Shown here piece after piece: positions 33,045 through 46,136 of a stretch of DNA of 64,000 bases. The DNA comes from Crambe crambe. Its lineage: Eukaryota; Porifera; Demospongiae; Poecilosclerida; Crambeidae. A program made the position numbers and the translations under genes. The stretch covers positions 1 to 64,000 of the forward strand of contig OZ004586.1 of the NCBI GenBank assembly GCA_963924555.1. Direction: 5' to 3'. The first letter of the stretch is position 1. Every line of letters starts with the position of its first letter. The notes under the pieces were generated by a model. That model worked only from the letters and a program-made list of their open reading frames with translations. It was not told where the DNA came from and did not search any database.

Positions 33045-36000
33045 TTAGGTCTGGGTCCCAGTGGATTCTTCAATGCCAGCTACGATGTCAGGCAGTTGTA
33101 AAGAGGAATCTCTTGGAGGAGAGGATGGAGTTGATCTTGCACGGGGTAGTAACAGTAGACCAGCATCTTCACTTTGTTGATTAGCAAAATGAATGAAAAC
33201 GTCATCTAGTGTAGTCTGACTCAGGCTGTAGTCCTACAATAACACACAGTGATAAAGATTGATTAAGAGCGATAACTTGTGAATACCTTTATATCAAGCT
33301 TTTCTCTTGCTGACTCCATAATTGCATAAGTAGTCGAAAGCTTCAGCCCAGCCCCAGGAAGTTGATACACTAAAGTGTTACAATGTTCTTCCTGTAGAAG
33401 TCAGCCATCCATTGATATCACATCACAACAATGATCGTGCTTACTGTACCTTTAAACTAGCATGACTCAGATTCTGCCGAATGAATTCCTTTAGAGCCTC
33501 AATCTGACCAGTAGCTCTGATCTTCAGGCTATATCCCTCCCCATAAGCAGACTTGAGTTGTTGAGGTGTCCCCAAACAACGGAAGCTGCCATTGACCATG
33601 ATACCTACTCTGGAACACAAGGCTTCGCATTCCGCCATGCTGTGTGTGGTCAGCAGCACCGACTGTCCCGCTCCCACTACACCCCTCACGATCCTCCACA
33701 GGAAGCGACGTGCACGTGGGTCAACTCCTGACGTAGGCTCATCCTACACAGTTTACATTCGTCCATCATAAACCCAAAAATACACTGCAGTACTTACCAG
33801 GAGAATAAGAGCAGGACGTGCCAAAAGAGCGATGGCTGTGGACAGTTTCCTCCTGTTGCCTCCAGAGTACTTTCCGGCAGGTTTATCCGCATACTCTTCT
33901 AGACCAAGCTTGATCAAAGCCCACTCCACCACCTTTCGCACCTGTGCAGGAGGGAGTCCCCGTAATCTACTGTAGAATGTCAGATGCTGGCGTCCAGTCA
34001 TGTGGTCCATCAGAGCATCCACTTGCGGACAGTAACCCACAGAGTCCTGGAATCTACCGCCACCAGACACACTGTGCGAGGCTATGCAGGCCTCTCCACT
34101 GGTCACATGAGTGTCACCTGTCAACATACGAAAGGTGGTTGTCTTGCCAGCACCATTCACTCCCAGCAACCCAAAACACTACAAAAATTCAATTGTAAGA
34201 TGACATGTGATCTAATCTATATTTTTAATGGTCTTGGTGGTCATGTGATGTTTTTCAGTTGGCCTTGACATAAAGTAAAATGAGCACTCCATTCAAGTTA
34301 TCATTAATCATTGAGTCATAAATTTCATTCTATGGTTCAAGTAGCAGTTACTTCACCTAGATCCTATCAATTACCTCGGCTTTCTGCATCCTAAGGCAAA
34401 GTTGATTGACTGCCAGTCTGTATTGATAACTACATCGAGTGCCATACACCTTACTGAGGTTGCGAAGAACCAGCAAATCTTGTTTAGAGTCTTCTCTGCA
34501 CACTCGCCTTCGTTCATTGGCCACCACTGGATCCTCACAGTTGGGGTCTGGCAAAGGTAAATCCTTATTACGAATTCTGAACGAGGCAAAAAAATAAATA
34601 CTCAAATCCTGCTCTGATCCTACTATATTCTATAATGCCAGTCAGTGATTGGTCATATAAGATAGCGACAGGAGATATAGTGTCCAATGATACAACATAC
34701 TTACATTATACTGGTGATGAGGGAACTTGTTTCGATGAAAAAGATCACAATGGACCAGATGACACTTTGTATTACCAGCGATAACATGAATGGGTATAAA
34801 TCAGAATACGGATCAGGGATGGGAATGGTGCGCTGTCCTTTGTTATATGAAGACACTACATCAGCTAGTGCTTTTATCAATGGCCTATCAAGGCTAAGGT
34901 ACATCATGGAACGTCCAAGTTGGTAAGCAGGGAAGGGGACCCACACCAAAAGGTAATGAATGAAACCATTATCTTGATTGTCATCGTCATTGGTCATTTG
35001 CAATTGAACCAAAATGAAATCCACAATCAAAAAGGCAAAACCAGAAAAAAAATTGAGGCAGGAGAGAAACACATATGCAGTGGCAGGAGAAGAAAAGAGA
35101 AAGGACCACATATACATCCATGGAGTAGCCGCCAATCCATACAAAACCAGCACCAGAAAAAAGAGAGGCAGTTCCTCACTACCAGTGAAGTAAGGATCCT
35201 TGAAGGCCAGGAACAATACCATCACCAAAATGCAAATAACAAAATACCAAATGAGGTCCCAGAAGTAGGCACAAAGCCAGTACAGAGTTTTCCTCATTCC
35301 ACACACCAACTGCAAATGCTTAATGTTGCCCGAACGTTCGTAAATCAGAAGCAACACGAATCCAGCTACTACAAATCCCAGAGAAAAAATAGCAGCCAGG
35401 GGATTCACCAAGAAGGCAGCATGTCTATAGAGAGGTGGGGGGGGGGGGGGGGGGGGGGAAGCACCAAGTCACTAGAAAGATATGACATTAAAATAATATA
35501 CACTTACGATAAAGCAGTTATGACCTTTTCTGCATCAGTTGTCTTGAATGGATGGGAGAATGTGCGTATACCTAAAATAATAGAAAATCAAAAAAATTTA
35601 ATATCTAAGGTGATTATGTATTAGGCATTGCACTCACCATACTCTGTCTCGTCTGGCTGAGTATTCCTATTGATCAGATTGGTTCGCAAAATGGCATTGT
35701 TCATAGTGTTGAGGTAAGCAGGTAGAGCATGGTACCCCTTCAAGCTGTACCACACTTTAGCAGCTGAATGTGTCGCTAGAAATGGCAAGGTGGTGTGAGG
35801 GTCGGAGTTCAGTTGGTCCACTTTGGGATGGACTTCATCCTTGGAGTGGCCAAAAGAGAGTCCACCATATCGCTGCTCTACAAAGGAGGAAGTGCTCCTC
35901 AGCAAGTAGTGGTGAAGGTAGTAGTAGGCCCAGTCAGAGTCATTACCAGAAGGGTCATGACTCCTGGTCAGGTCTTGAACACGACTGCCACTAACAGTTC

Positions 36001-39000
36001 CATTGTAGCAGGGAGGGATGTAGTCTGACAGAAGTTGACTCATGTTCCCATCACTGTGGTAAGAAGGTTCAAGAGGGCATGCGTCTGTTTCATCATCACC
36101 TGATACACATGTGCAACTGTACTGCGTCTGAGGGTAATTAGTCTTGGGACACTGGTGGTGACTATTGCTGTTCTCGTAACACTTGGAGGTTGTGTTAGTG
36201 GAAGGCTCTAATATGTGAGCAGACACTCCACAGGGTTGGAAGAGAGAATCGATAAGAGGTCCTGTTTCGTTGGTGTAGTAGCCACCAGCAAACAAGTAGT
36301 TGAACTTTGTCTCGGCAAAAAAGAGATTCGGTGACAGTTCCAGGCGAGGAGGATCGGGAACAGTTTCCAGATAACGTGCGATGAGTAAGGAGAGACAGAT
36401 GACTACCAGCGGTAGGACATTCTGAATCACCAGAGCCACCAGGTTCCCTTTAATGTAATAAACTCTGTTCACCAATAGAGCATAAAACTGGAGAAGCCAC
36501 AACTTAAAGAAACTGAGACGAGTATTGGTGTCACTGAGGCCACTCCCCAGAGGATCGTCACACGTTTCTGTGATATAAAGGGAGGTATCGTTCACCTGGT
36601 GCTATAGCAGGTGTTACACGAGAAAACTCACCATCTCCAAATAGTAATCCTTCCTCGTCAAACACACTTTCTTCTTGGTCGTCTGCACTTACTTCCCCAG
36701 TGGAGGTGCCTGCTGCAACTGCTTGGCCCAGACTGGTTTGGGAGTCCATTGATTGCAGAGATGGCCGAGGAGCAGATGCATCCGATTCATCTACAACAAC
36801 ATAGTAATCTTCAATACACTACAAAGTGTCTGACTCACTAGCTTCAGTTCCTTCCATCAGCTCTCTCTCTGTCAACTTCACAAATATCTGCAAGGTGCAA
36901 TAATACAGTTGTCACGACAGCCTTGCATTGAAAGACTGACCTCTTCCATGCTACAAGCTGTCAAGCCATAGGACGTTATCCCAAGACTGTCCTTCTTCTC
37001 TTCCAGTTGACCAAAGAGGTGGGCCAACGTTTGGGGACGGGCCTGCAGCAGTGGCAGCAAGTAGTGCAATTCCCGTCCGCGCCTCTCGACAAGAGTAGCT
37101 CCTGCTACTACCCCTTGCAGGAAAGTGGACAGTTCAGTCTCTCCTTCTTCTGGGAGGGAACTTTCTGGTTGGACTGAGCTGGATGCAGGCAGAGGTTGGT
37201 CCACATCCTCAATGTCAGCAGTGATGGTGATGGTCCTGGAGGAGGTGGAGGGATGGCGCTCGCTCCGAGTACTCTTTAGAAGAGTAAGGCGATGGCCCCG
37301 ACCAAAACGATGCTTGAGGTACTCGAAACTCCCACAGCAGAGGAGAGAACCCTTGGAGATGATGGCTATCCTGTCACCTGTACGTGCCAAACAGAAAATT
37401 TTGACGTGGAGGGCTGTACATTAACTCCATCACACGACCTACCGAGCAGTTCGGCCTCATCCATGTGGTGCGTGGACAGCATGATGGTCCTACCCTTCCT
37501 GTGCCTCAACAGGAAATCCCAAATCTGACGCCGAGCAAATGGATCTACTCCAGAAGTCGGTTCGTCCAAAATGATGGTCTTACATTTACCCACAAATGCC
37601 AAGAGAATGGACAGCTTCCTCTTCATGCCTCCAGATAAATGCTGGGAAAACTTGTCCGCATGGGAACTGAGATTCACCTTCTCCAACCACCTGCAGTCCA
37701 TAGTGGACATGTAACACGTGACCCACGATGATAGTGCACTTACATTGGCATTTGCTCTTTGGCTTCACGTCTGCTCAAGCCCTTCAGCTGTCCATAGAAT
37801 AGCAAATGTTCTTTGACTGTCAAGCTATGTATGTTAGTTAGATCAAATAGCTCGAGGCAACCAACTCAGTTTCTGACTCACTTCTCAAAGAGGATGTTGT
37901 GCTGGGGACATATGCCGAGATTCTGTCGTATGATGTCCATATGTCTACGAATATTGTTTCCATATATGTAGGCCGTGCCACTGCTAGCTTCAAACAATCC
38001 AGTCAGCACTGACCTATTGTTTATATAACATAATTATTCGACTCTACAAAGCTTCGTGTCAGTGGGGTGTGGCTCACATGGTGGTGGTCTTTCCTGCTCC
38101 ATTGTGACCAAGGAAAGCAGTGATCTGACCTTCGTAGAACTTGAGGGTGAGATCGTTCACAGCTGTAACAACTTTCCTCCTCCCTGGAACGAGGCCACTG
38201 GTAAAGTGTTTGCTCAGCCTCTGAATGGAGATGCCCAAAGGCAGGCCCTCTGGCTCTTCTTCACAGTTCTCCCTCCAATTTTCCTCCTGGTCATCTCCAG
38301 TCAAACCTGCACCATACACGTGCGTCTATCACTAACAGTACGTGGGTATCTCTGACTGATAAATGATCTCACTTGTCATCTCCTCTCCCTCTTCCTCCAG
38401 AGTCACATGACTAGTTCTACCTCTGCCGAATACCCTTCTCACACTCGAGTCTCTCTGTCCACACCAGTAGGATGGCAGGAAAGGAAAATACCACGGCTTG
38501 GCAACACCGTAACGACCAGGAAATACACCTTCGATGTACCAAGTGATCAGGAAATAGAGGAAAGCGTCGAGAACCATGATGAGAGCAATTGTTAGGATGG
38601 AAATGTGATCTTCTTGGATGGGAGGAATGGAAATGTTGCTCCATTGTAGTCCTTTCTGCTGCAACTCCCATTCAGTCAAGAAGGTGGCCCCAAGAGCAAA
38701 TGCCAGAGGAGCCCACAGACACTGCAGGGAGAATAAGGTCTATTGCAATACAGTCGGCAACACTATAGTCATCTACTCACACAGAGTCCTAGGACGAAGG
38801 GGCTCACTGAGTTTATCTTGAAAACAAGAGTGACGTGTGCAAAGAAAACCAAAAAATAGATCAAAGAGGCCACGCATGCTGCTAGATTTGCATTATTGAA
38901 AAAGATGCTGACCAAGAAGCTGTAACTTAACATGACCACTGCATACAGAGTGAGGTAGAGGAGAAGAATCAGGCTGTTGGTGGCAGGAAGAATACCCCCC

Positions 39001-42000
39001 AACTTCAGTATCATGGTGATTCCCACCACAGACAGGAAAAACACTAACAAGGAATGGAGGAACCATGAGAGACGCAGCAAACCTTCTCCAACCCCCATCA
39101 TCTTCATAAACTCCTTCAATCGAGTCTCCTTCTCTCGCACAATAGCTCGTGTCGTCATGGCAACAGGAAATAACCATGCAAACAGCATGGCCAATGGAAG
39201 GACATAGAGAAGAGAGGAAGTGAACCTATCATCCTTGTAGCATGGGTAAGGCATCTCCTGTATATAGACTCCTGGAGATGCCACCCTGTGTCCTACCATC
39301 TCTTCCAATGTTGCACGCTCAATCATGTCTTGAACAAAGATGAAAAAACCCTCAATGTACCTTCTCTTGTCTCTCCCAGATTCTGGACCAGGTCTCCACA
39401 CCCTAAAATTGCACATATTCATTTCTTAACATTCCATGATAGCCAATACATACATACGTTCGCTTAATCTGAGATGTGTCCATGGTGGTGGAGAAATTGG
39501 AGCGAATGTTGATGTTTATTAGAGTATCTGATGAGGTTAGATTAGGATCAAAGACTACTCCAGCTACAACGAGAGTAATTCCCAGGTCATCCTGCTGTTT
39601 GTAGTCTGCAGCCAAGTCTTCCATTGCTGCCTCATCTTCCATGGGCAGAAATATGTTCCAGTCAAACTTCCTAAGGGAATCACTTATGCCCTTGGACACA
39701 CTGTGGACCGTTGTCATGATCGACCAGATATTATTTGGGGCAGAATCATTCAGCAGATTCTGTGCCTGTTGCAGTTGGTCTAGAGTCACATTTGGTAGTG
39801 ACGGGAATGGAATTATAGGCTCTGAACCATTCTCTCTCCTCCCTATTAATGACTTCAGTAACTATGGGAAAGAATATTATGTATACTATACCAGTGTGTT
39901 CCTGTTTTTATTAATCAGTGAACTGACCATCACTGTTCCGTTTATATAGCTGGAGTTTGATGGAAATTTATCCAGAAAAAATTGAGAACAATTGGCTACT
40001 TCATCAGCCAGTGCTATCACCTGTCCTACTGTATCAATGGTCCTGTTAGCCTTCTGGATGATATTGCGAGTAAGGTTTGTAAAAGGCGTGTAAAGAATTT
40101 TAAGGGAAACAGTAGAATTTGATTCAACAGTAGAAGTCAGATTGCTTGTCTCATTCCCTGCAAGCAGACAAAATATATACAACTCACACCCACTCAGTAT
40201 ATCCACCCTGTATATCCACTCAGTATATCCACCCTGTATATTCAGCGCACCCTGTGTATCCTGGGCCCAGTACGTTCACCCTCAGTGCTCACAATAATAG
40301 TCAGTCACAGGACATTTTCCAGTCAATATCTTCATTTGTCTGGTCATTTCTGCCTTTGTCTGACTAATTTTTTTATTATAGCTATACTCTTAAAATTGCT
40401 ATTAGATAATCATGTCCGGACAATACTGGAGTGTTACTGTGAGCCCTCCCTGCACCCTGTATATCCATCTACCCATCAATAAGAACACACCTGAGCTACC
40501 CGAGTCTCCATACTTCAACAGTCCTGCAAAAAATCTACTCGGCTTCAAAGTTCCACAAAAGTATTCGAAAATGTTGTTTTGACAATCATCTTCATCACTT
40601 TCTTGGCAGTTAACTCCATCACCAAAGTCAGCTTCAGAAAACCCCTCAAACGAGTTTAGTATGTTCTCTGACTGGAGGATCTGCTGCAAGGCAAGAACTT
40701 CAGAGACACTACGAGCAGCCTCCACAGGATTACACTCCTATGGTGACATGAAATACTGCTAAAACCATGCAGGAACACACTACAGAACTCACAGGGACCA
40801 GTTGTTCCTCCAACTCTCGGTTCAGAGCTTGCCATTTAGAGTCAGGAAGTCCACAAACTTCTCTCTGAACCTCCAGCTGAAGGTAATTATAAGGGTTAGA
40901 GACACAAAACTCTTTTTCTATAGTAGTGATAACGACATTTTAAAATGTCACCTAATATTAGAGAGTGCTGACTAATCATCCCTACACTTCACCTAGTAAT
41001 ACTTACAGCACTGATATTAGCAAAATGAATCACACCATATAACTGGTCAGACGCGCATAAAAGGGGCTTGAGAGAACTAGAGTTGACCCCAAATCCTTGC
41101 AGGCCTGCAAGTAGAGTCCCTATATCAGCTTGCCTCCTAAACCGCCCACCAGACTGGAGCCAATATGGAACCTTTTAAAGAAAGACACACAATAAAAATA
41201 AAAGCAAACCAGTACTGCAACTGACCTGGGACAGGTTTAGAGTGGCTCCCAAGATCCCATCGACAGTCCTCTGACTTAAGCTCAGGTTGTGACTCAGAAA
41301 CGACCTAAACTCGGTGGGGTTCTTCAAGTAGCACGTTAAAGGAACAGAGTCTAAAGGTAGACAGCAAGACGAGGGTTATTTGACACATCAAAGATTCCAC
41401 ATGCAGTAATACCTCTATCAGAAGAACAGTCCTGAGCTACACTTAGGCAGTCCACTTGTGCAGCCAAGTCGTGAACAGTACCACACACTTGAGTCCAACT
41501 AGCATTCAACGTACCAATTTCATCCAACACTCCATACACTTCATTCACACTGTACAGTCACAACATTCACATCAACAGGCATCGACCACCACTACCCACA
41601 CACTTACGTTGCATTGGGGAATGTCGGCATGTCCGAGAACGCACGGTTTTTGTCTCTGCCAGTGCCAATGTCACATACCAATGATTGTAGGAATGGAAGT
41701 GTCCCAGCAGAAGGAAGGGCATAGGCACGATACTTTGCTGAAAGGAAGGACAACCTTCATAAGTTACAGCACTTGTACTAATGTCACAACTCACAATCCT
41801 CCACTTGCTCAGGAGGGAACTGTTTCCTGAGGATGGCAATGATCAGATAGAGGAAAAGTGGCCACAGGACCTCAACCAGGTGAAACACCTATGGATAACA
41901 CTTATTACTGACTTCATCATTACAAGGAACTAACTACCACTAACAGGAATCGTCACTTTTTTGAAGTGCACAGCTCCTCCTCGCCATCTGATCAGTGTGT

Positions 42001-42079
42001 TTCTCCACAGTAGCAAGTACAATTGATGAAATGATGCAAACCACCATTTAGCACCTTTCTGTACCCGTACCCTGCCCAT
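33045..42079 (-). CDS. ABCA1-like full-length lipid transporter, copy B
   Basis: Tandem paralogue of copy A, same strand, offset about 9.1 kb, with the same exon order. It starts at 42079 ([13 protein letters not shown]) and stops at 33045 after [11 protein letters not shown]1 (38.3-37.4 kb) and NBD2 (34.17-33.44 kb) keep all Walker and signature motifs. The 33441-33689 exon encodes the same peptide as 24495-24743 in copy A. Divergence concentrates in the first extracellular loop (around 40.5-40.7 kb and 40.1 kb), in a short loop near 34.85 kb ([12 protein letters not shown] versus SAAPFTSN in A) and at both termini. All visible exons are open, so both copies look functional. Role as for copy A; specific substrates cannot be read from sequence. 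Confidence 0.9.
35437..35458. repeat. G22 homopolymer, C22 on the coding strand, at a splice acceptor
   Basis: On the minus strand this is a run of 22 C followed by acctctctatag and the exon that reads [11 protein letters not shown]. The run therefore sits in the polypyrimidine position of the acceptor. Copy A has an ordinary T-rich acceptor at the same intron (about 26394). The exact length may be affected by sequencing. Confidence 0.8.
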
Positions 42080-42320
42080 CTTCACCGAGTTAAAGAAAGG
42101 AGCAAATGGTATATTGGTTCATCTGCTTTTATGAGGGACTACGCTTGGCCGGATGCTCAAATTTGTTTGTTTTGATTTTGGGACTGGATGCTCTAGTGGG
42201 GGGTGTGGCATGTGGTTTGTCATGCGCCTATTATAACTGAGCATGCGCGAATGGCGTACTATACTAGGGGGTGTGGTTTGATGTTAAGATTGACTCTATA
42301 CATACGTGCCTATCTAGTAG
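42080..42320. promoter_or_regulatory. Divergent region, ABCA copy B / TRAK
   Basis: Intergenic stretch between the ABCA-B start and the first recognisable TRAK exon. It has G-rich tracts (gtggggggtgtgg at about 42197, actaggggg) and repeated catgcgc. The missing TRAK 5' exon with its ATG probably lies here, but I cannot fix it. Confidence 0.4.
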
Positions 42321-45032
42321 CAGTGGTGGTCCTTCATCACACTGGCAGAATCTACAGATCCCATCGATGCAGCTATTGAGTCTGCAGAGAGCCTGATAGC
42401 TAGTCTTCTAGTACGGGAACGTTCTCTTTCTCTCCATCAGACAGATGGTCCAGGAGAGTCACCTCGCTACTACTCCAAGAATGAAAGGCACTTAAGTGAA
42501 TCATCAGTTCATACTCTCTCTCTGCAAGACCCTGAACAGTCCTTCTTCTCCCCTCACCATTTATCAATGGTTGATCAATCCCTAGTCACAGAAGGTGCTG
42601 CTTCCATTTGGCCATCAAACCTGACTGCATCCTCACAGGTTTCCTTTCCCGAGTTTGATGGCTGTTCCCCAAGGGAGTCACTTCATGCTCTTGGTTAGCT
42701 ATTCAGTAGTTAAGTCATTAGATGTCTAGGGCAATAACAAGACTCTCCATTGATTTATAATAAGAATTGCCACATCTACCATTCCATATCACTATGTTCT
42801 CTACCATGCCACATCTCTGTGTTCTCTATCATGCCACGTCACTGTGTTGTCCTAAACTTTCCTTGCAGTTAATAAAGTCACAGAGAAGAGTTTATTTGAG
42901 TTGACAAGTGTGGACTCCCTACGAAAGCTATTGCTTGAAGTAAAAAGGTTCAATTTACTCTCTACATGATTTATATTTTTTATGATGTAGCGTGAAAAGG
43001 ACTTGGAGGTAGCTGCCAAGATCGGACAAGCCTTGCTGCAGCGTAATGAGATGCTTGAGTCAGACTTGCTGAGAAATGTTGAGCAAAAGACTTCCTTAGA
43101 ACAACAGGTACAAGGCAAACCTCAACTGTTTCATCGTGTTTTACTTCAGATTATTGTAGCTCCGTCAGATACAGCACACTATGGCTCGTAAAGAGGAGCT
43201 ATTGCGTCTTTGCACCACAGAGCAAGAAGAGCAGGTTTCTGATGCAGAGAAAGAGGGTGCTGCTCCAATCCCTGACTGGATAAAAGTCCTGACAGAGGAA
43301 TGTCGGGAGTTGAGAGAGTCTAACTTTCAACTCCAAGAAGAAGCAGATAGACTGAGGAAGGAAACTGCAGATGTCGAGCAAAAGGAGAAGGAGTTGGTGC
43401 AGCAGTGTTTGGAGCAGTTCAGTGAGCATTTGGTGGGAATTGGTGTGAGATGACTTGTGCCACTATAGTTTGTGTATTCAGCTGAAGCAAAGAGAAGGCT
43501 GGGGGACCTCAGAGAAGAAGCCGAGCTGAAACAAGAAGAAAATGACAATTTGCAAGTGAGCCGCCACTATATTCGTCCTTAATATGTCTGATTGTGCTAG
43601 GACTGATTTGTGTGTGTGTATGTGTGTATTTAGAATCAACTGAGTAATGTAACTGAAGAGCTCAAAGAAGTGGATGAAAAATGGGAGCATCAAGTGGAGG
43701 AGAATGATGTTCTCAAAGAACAGCTGGCTGAAGCACAGGACCAAATCAGCCACCTTACACAAGCTGTGAATTACACTAATATATTGTACTTACAGTATTA
43801 GTACTGTATGTTATCAAAATTCTATAGATGACAGAACTGCAAGAGAAACTAGATGATGTAGCTGTCTTGTTAAAGGAGTCAAAGGATGAAAATTCGGCTC
43901 TAAAAGAGGCTAATCTTCACCAAAGCTCTTCTCCAGGGGAATCTACTCAAGCTGATGTGAGTAATATCTGTGTCTTAGTTGCTTCAACACCTGAGTAACC
44001 ACATGTGGATATTGTTGGTCTGTACAGCAAGAGTCAATTGTGCGTGAAATAGAGGAGGTACTGCGGAAGGAGATCATAGCAGCTAGTACACTTCCTGAAA
44101 GGCCAAGGTCAGACCTTCACTAGGGAGGGACATGTTTCTACTACTAATGCTGTTCATGCAGGTCTCCCAACCATTATGCTCGCCAGCGCACCATGGTTGT
44201 TATGGAAACAGTCCGTGCAGCTACCCTTGCTTCTAGTCGTAAGCGATTTGCAGCTAAACAAAGCAACCCTCCTCCTCTAGCTGCCAGTTCTCCCAGTGAG
44301 AAAAAAGCGCAACATAGTTTTCAGGGACCCCCATCTTTGGATGTACGTCCTCCTTCACCAATCCTCTCAGAGAATTCAGGGGCCCTTCCTGAGGAGTTGG
44401 TACGGTACCGAAACCAGACATACGTGGCACCAGAAAAACTGCAGATTGTAAAACCGCTGGAAGGTTCTGTGACACTCCTAAAATGGAAACTTCTTGCAAG
44501 CCCTCAACTTGGAGGTGCAACCTCTTTCTTTTCTGATGCGTCCAGACCTGGTGTTCATCTCAAAAAATGGAAAGCTGGTGGGATACTTGATGATCAGTCT
44601 TCTGGGCTGGTTGGAACAAAAATTAAGTCACTTAGTACAACTGATATCAGTTTGTTGGAGCATAACTTTTCCCCACCATCAAGACCAGGACATCAATGGA
44701 AACCTGCTTCAAAAAACCACACATCAGAAAAAAAGACAGATGGTCACTCTGCCAGTGTGAATCAAGGTAGAAAACGACATGGCCATCTACCAAAACAGGA
44801 CTCAAACCAGTCCCTACCAATAACAAGGCCGCCAGGTGAATCCAGTGTTTCATCCAGTACTCTAGACTCGTCAAACTCCTTTCTGGGCAGAGTCAGTTCG
44901 TTTTTAGGATCAGGTTTGTCACATCTAGGCTTCAAAGAGCAAAATAAGAACCCACCAGCTGCATCTCCAGAAAATCAGGTTCAATGGCAGCAGTCAGAAA
45001 GTGCTGGATTAGCCACTCTCCTTGACTCTTAG
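42321..45032 (+). CDS. TRAK: TRAK/Milton kinesin adaptor homologue (5' end unresolved)
   Basis: Adaptor that links mitochondria (through Miro) to kinesin/dynein. The first clear exon (about 42321-42690) is in frame from DPIDAAIESAESL and has no ATG near its start, so an upstream exon is missing. The next exons read TSVDSLRKLLLE and REKDLEVAAKIGQALLQRN, the hallmark of the HAP1_N domain. Coiled coil follows through DWIKVLTEECRELRESNFQL, AEAKRRLGDLREEAEL and NQLSNVTEELKEVDEKW. Then come EIEEVLRKEI and METVRAATLASSRKR, matching the EIEG..RKEL and FETVRNINQVV region of vertebrate TRAK. The last exon has APEKLQIVKPLEGSVTL, a strongly conserved TRAK motif, and stops at 45032. Splice phases of all joins from 42860 on agree. 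The stop is 70 bp from the convergent gene's stop. Confidence 0.85.
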
Positions 45033-45102
45033 TCTCATTCAATCAACATTTTTGTATATACAGTGCATATCATGCTTATACCAAAATAATATATTGTGAG
45101 GA

Positions 45103-46083
45103 TTATGATGCAGTTGGTGGTCTGCCGCACTCAAAGCAGAGGCAAGTGATGTGTGAGCACTCGGGAGCCTTGAGGGTGCAATGACAACAGTCACCACAGC
45201 ACATACAATCTGGGCAATCCATTGCTGAACATTTTGGACACACTTCAACATCTTGGCACATGTCTGGAATTTGGAGGCAGCAATAACAGCTCCACAAGCT
45301 TGAACAGTTTGCAGCACATTGCTACAAAAAATTGTGCATAATAACACAACTGATACTGCATGAAACTAGCACACGTGCCTGTTTTGAAGGACAGATATTG
45401 TCTAACCACACTTGACAGCTAGGAAGAGAGCAATCCAATGCCTCTGCCACTTTGAAGCACCTTTCTTGGCAGCCTAGAAAACATTCATCAGGCATGCACG
45501 AACAGTTCAAATGACACTCCATTGGACCAACCATGCCTTTATTCTGTACAGAAATATATACCTGAGATATTCAATGAGCATACTTTAATAGCAAAAGTAC
45601 CTTCAGAATTTTGCGTATAAAGAGGAGAGAAGTGACCACTACTATGAACACTAGAAAAATTAGAACAAGGATAGCTGCTACAGGGAAGATGGGGAGAGGT
45701 GAACCAATTGGTGACTCTGTAGTACTAGAACGTGTAGGCAAACTGGTACGAGTATTGTTTATTAGGGATCTAAAAATTGGAAAGGAGGAGGAAGTTTGAG
45801 TAGGAGTAGGAACATTCGTTATTAGGGATCCAAAAAATTGAGCAGAAGAGAAGTGGGTAATTGAAGAACTGACAGGAGGTCCAGGTGAGGCTATCTGGGT
45901 GGTATCACTACCACCACTGACGGTGATAGACGGAAAGGGCAGCAATGACATAACCTACAAGTTAAAAAATAGCAGTAGACACGTACGTACACAGAGAGAA
46001 ATGAATCACCTTAAAATTGTCATCAGCCGTACAATCCAGGCCTCAATGATTAAAGATCTTGTTGCCATGGTATTCATATTCAT
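45103..46083 (-). CDS. Unknown single-pass membrane protein with Cys-rich tail
   Basis: I do not recognise the family. Exon 1 (46083-46010) encodes MATRSLIIEAWIVRLMTIL, a weak signal-peptide-like segment. A phase-2 join to an acceptor at about 45916 continues SGGSDTTQIASPG. A Ser/Thr/Pro-rich ectodomain of about 85 residues precedes a TM helix (PVAAILVLIFLVFIVVVTSLLF) and basic RKILK. Two more exons encode about 115 residues that are roughly a quarter Cys (MECHLNCSCMPDECFLGC; CPKCSAMDCPDCMCCGDCCH; CLCFECGRPPTAS), with a phase-1 GT donor joining them. The basic residues after the TM predict a type I topology with the Cys-rich part in the cytosol, where it could bind metal or be palmitoylated. 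Exon 1 and the acceptor choice are the least certain parts. Confidence 0.65.
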
Positions 46084-46136
46084 GTGATATGCGCGTGACT
46101 TCACGCGTGACTAAATATTCTAGTTAAGTTAGAGAG
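46084..46136. promoter_or_regulatory. Bidirectional promoter with nested palindrome, Cys-rich/eIF1
   Basis: Fifty-three bp separate the two start codons. CGCGTGA-ct-TCACGCG (46092-46107) is an inverted repeat, and TCACGCGTGA (46101-46110) is itself a perfect 10-bp palindrome. No TATA box is seen. Confidence 0.55.
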
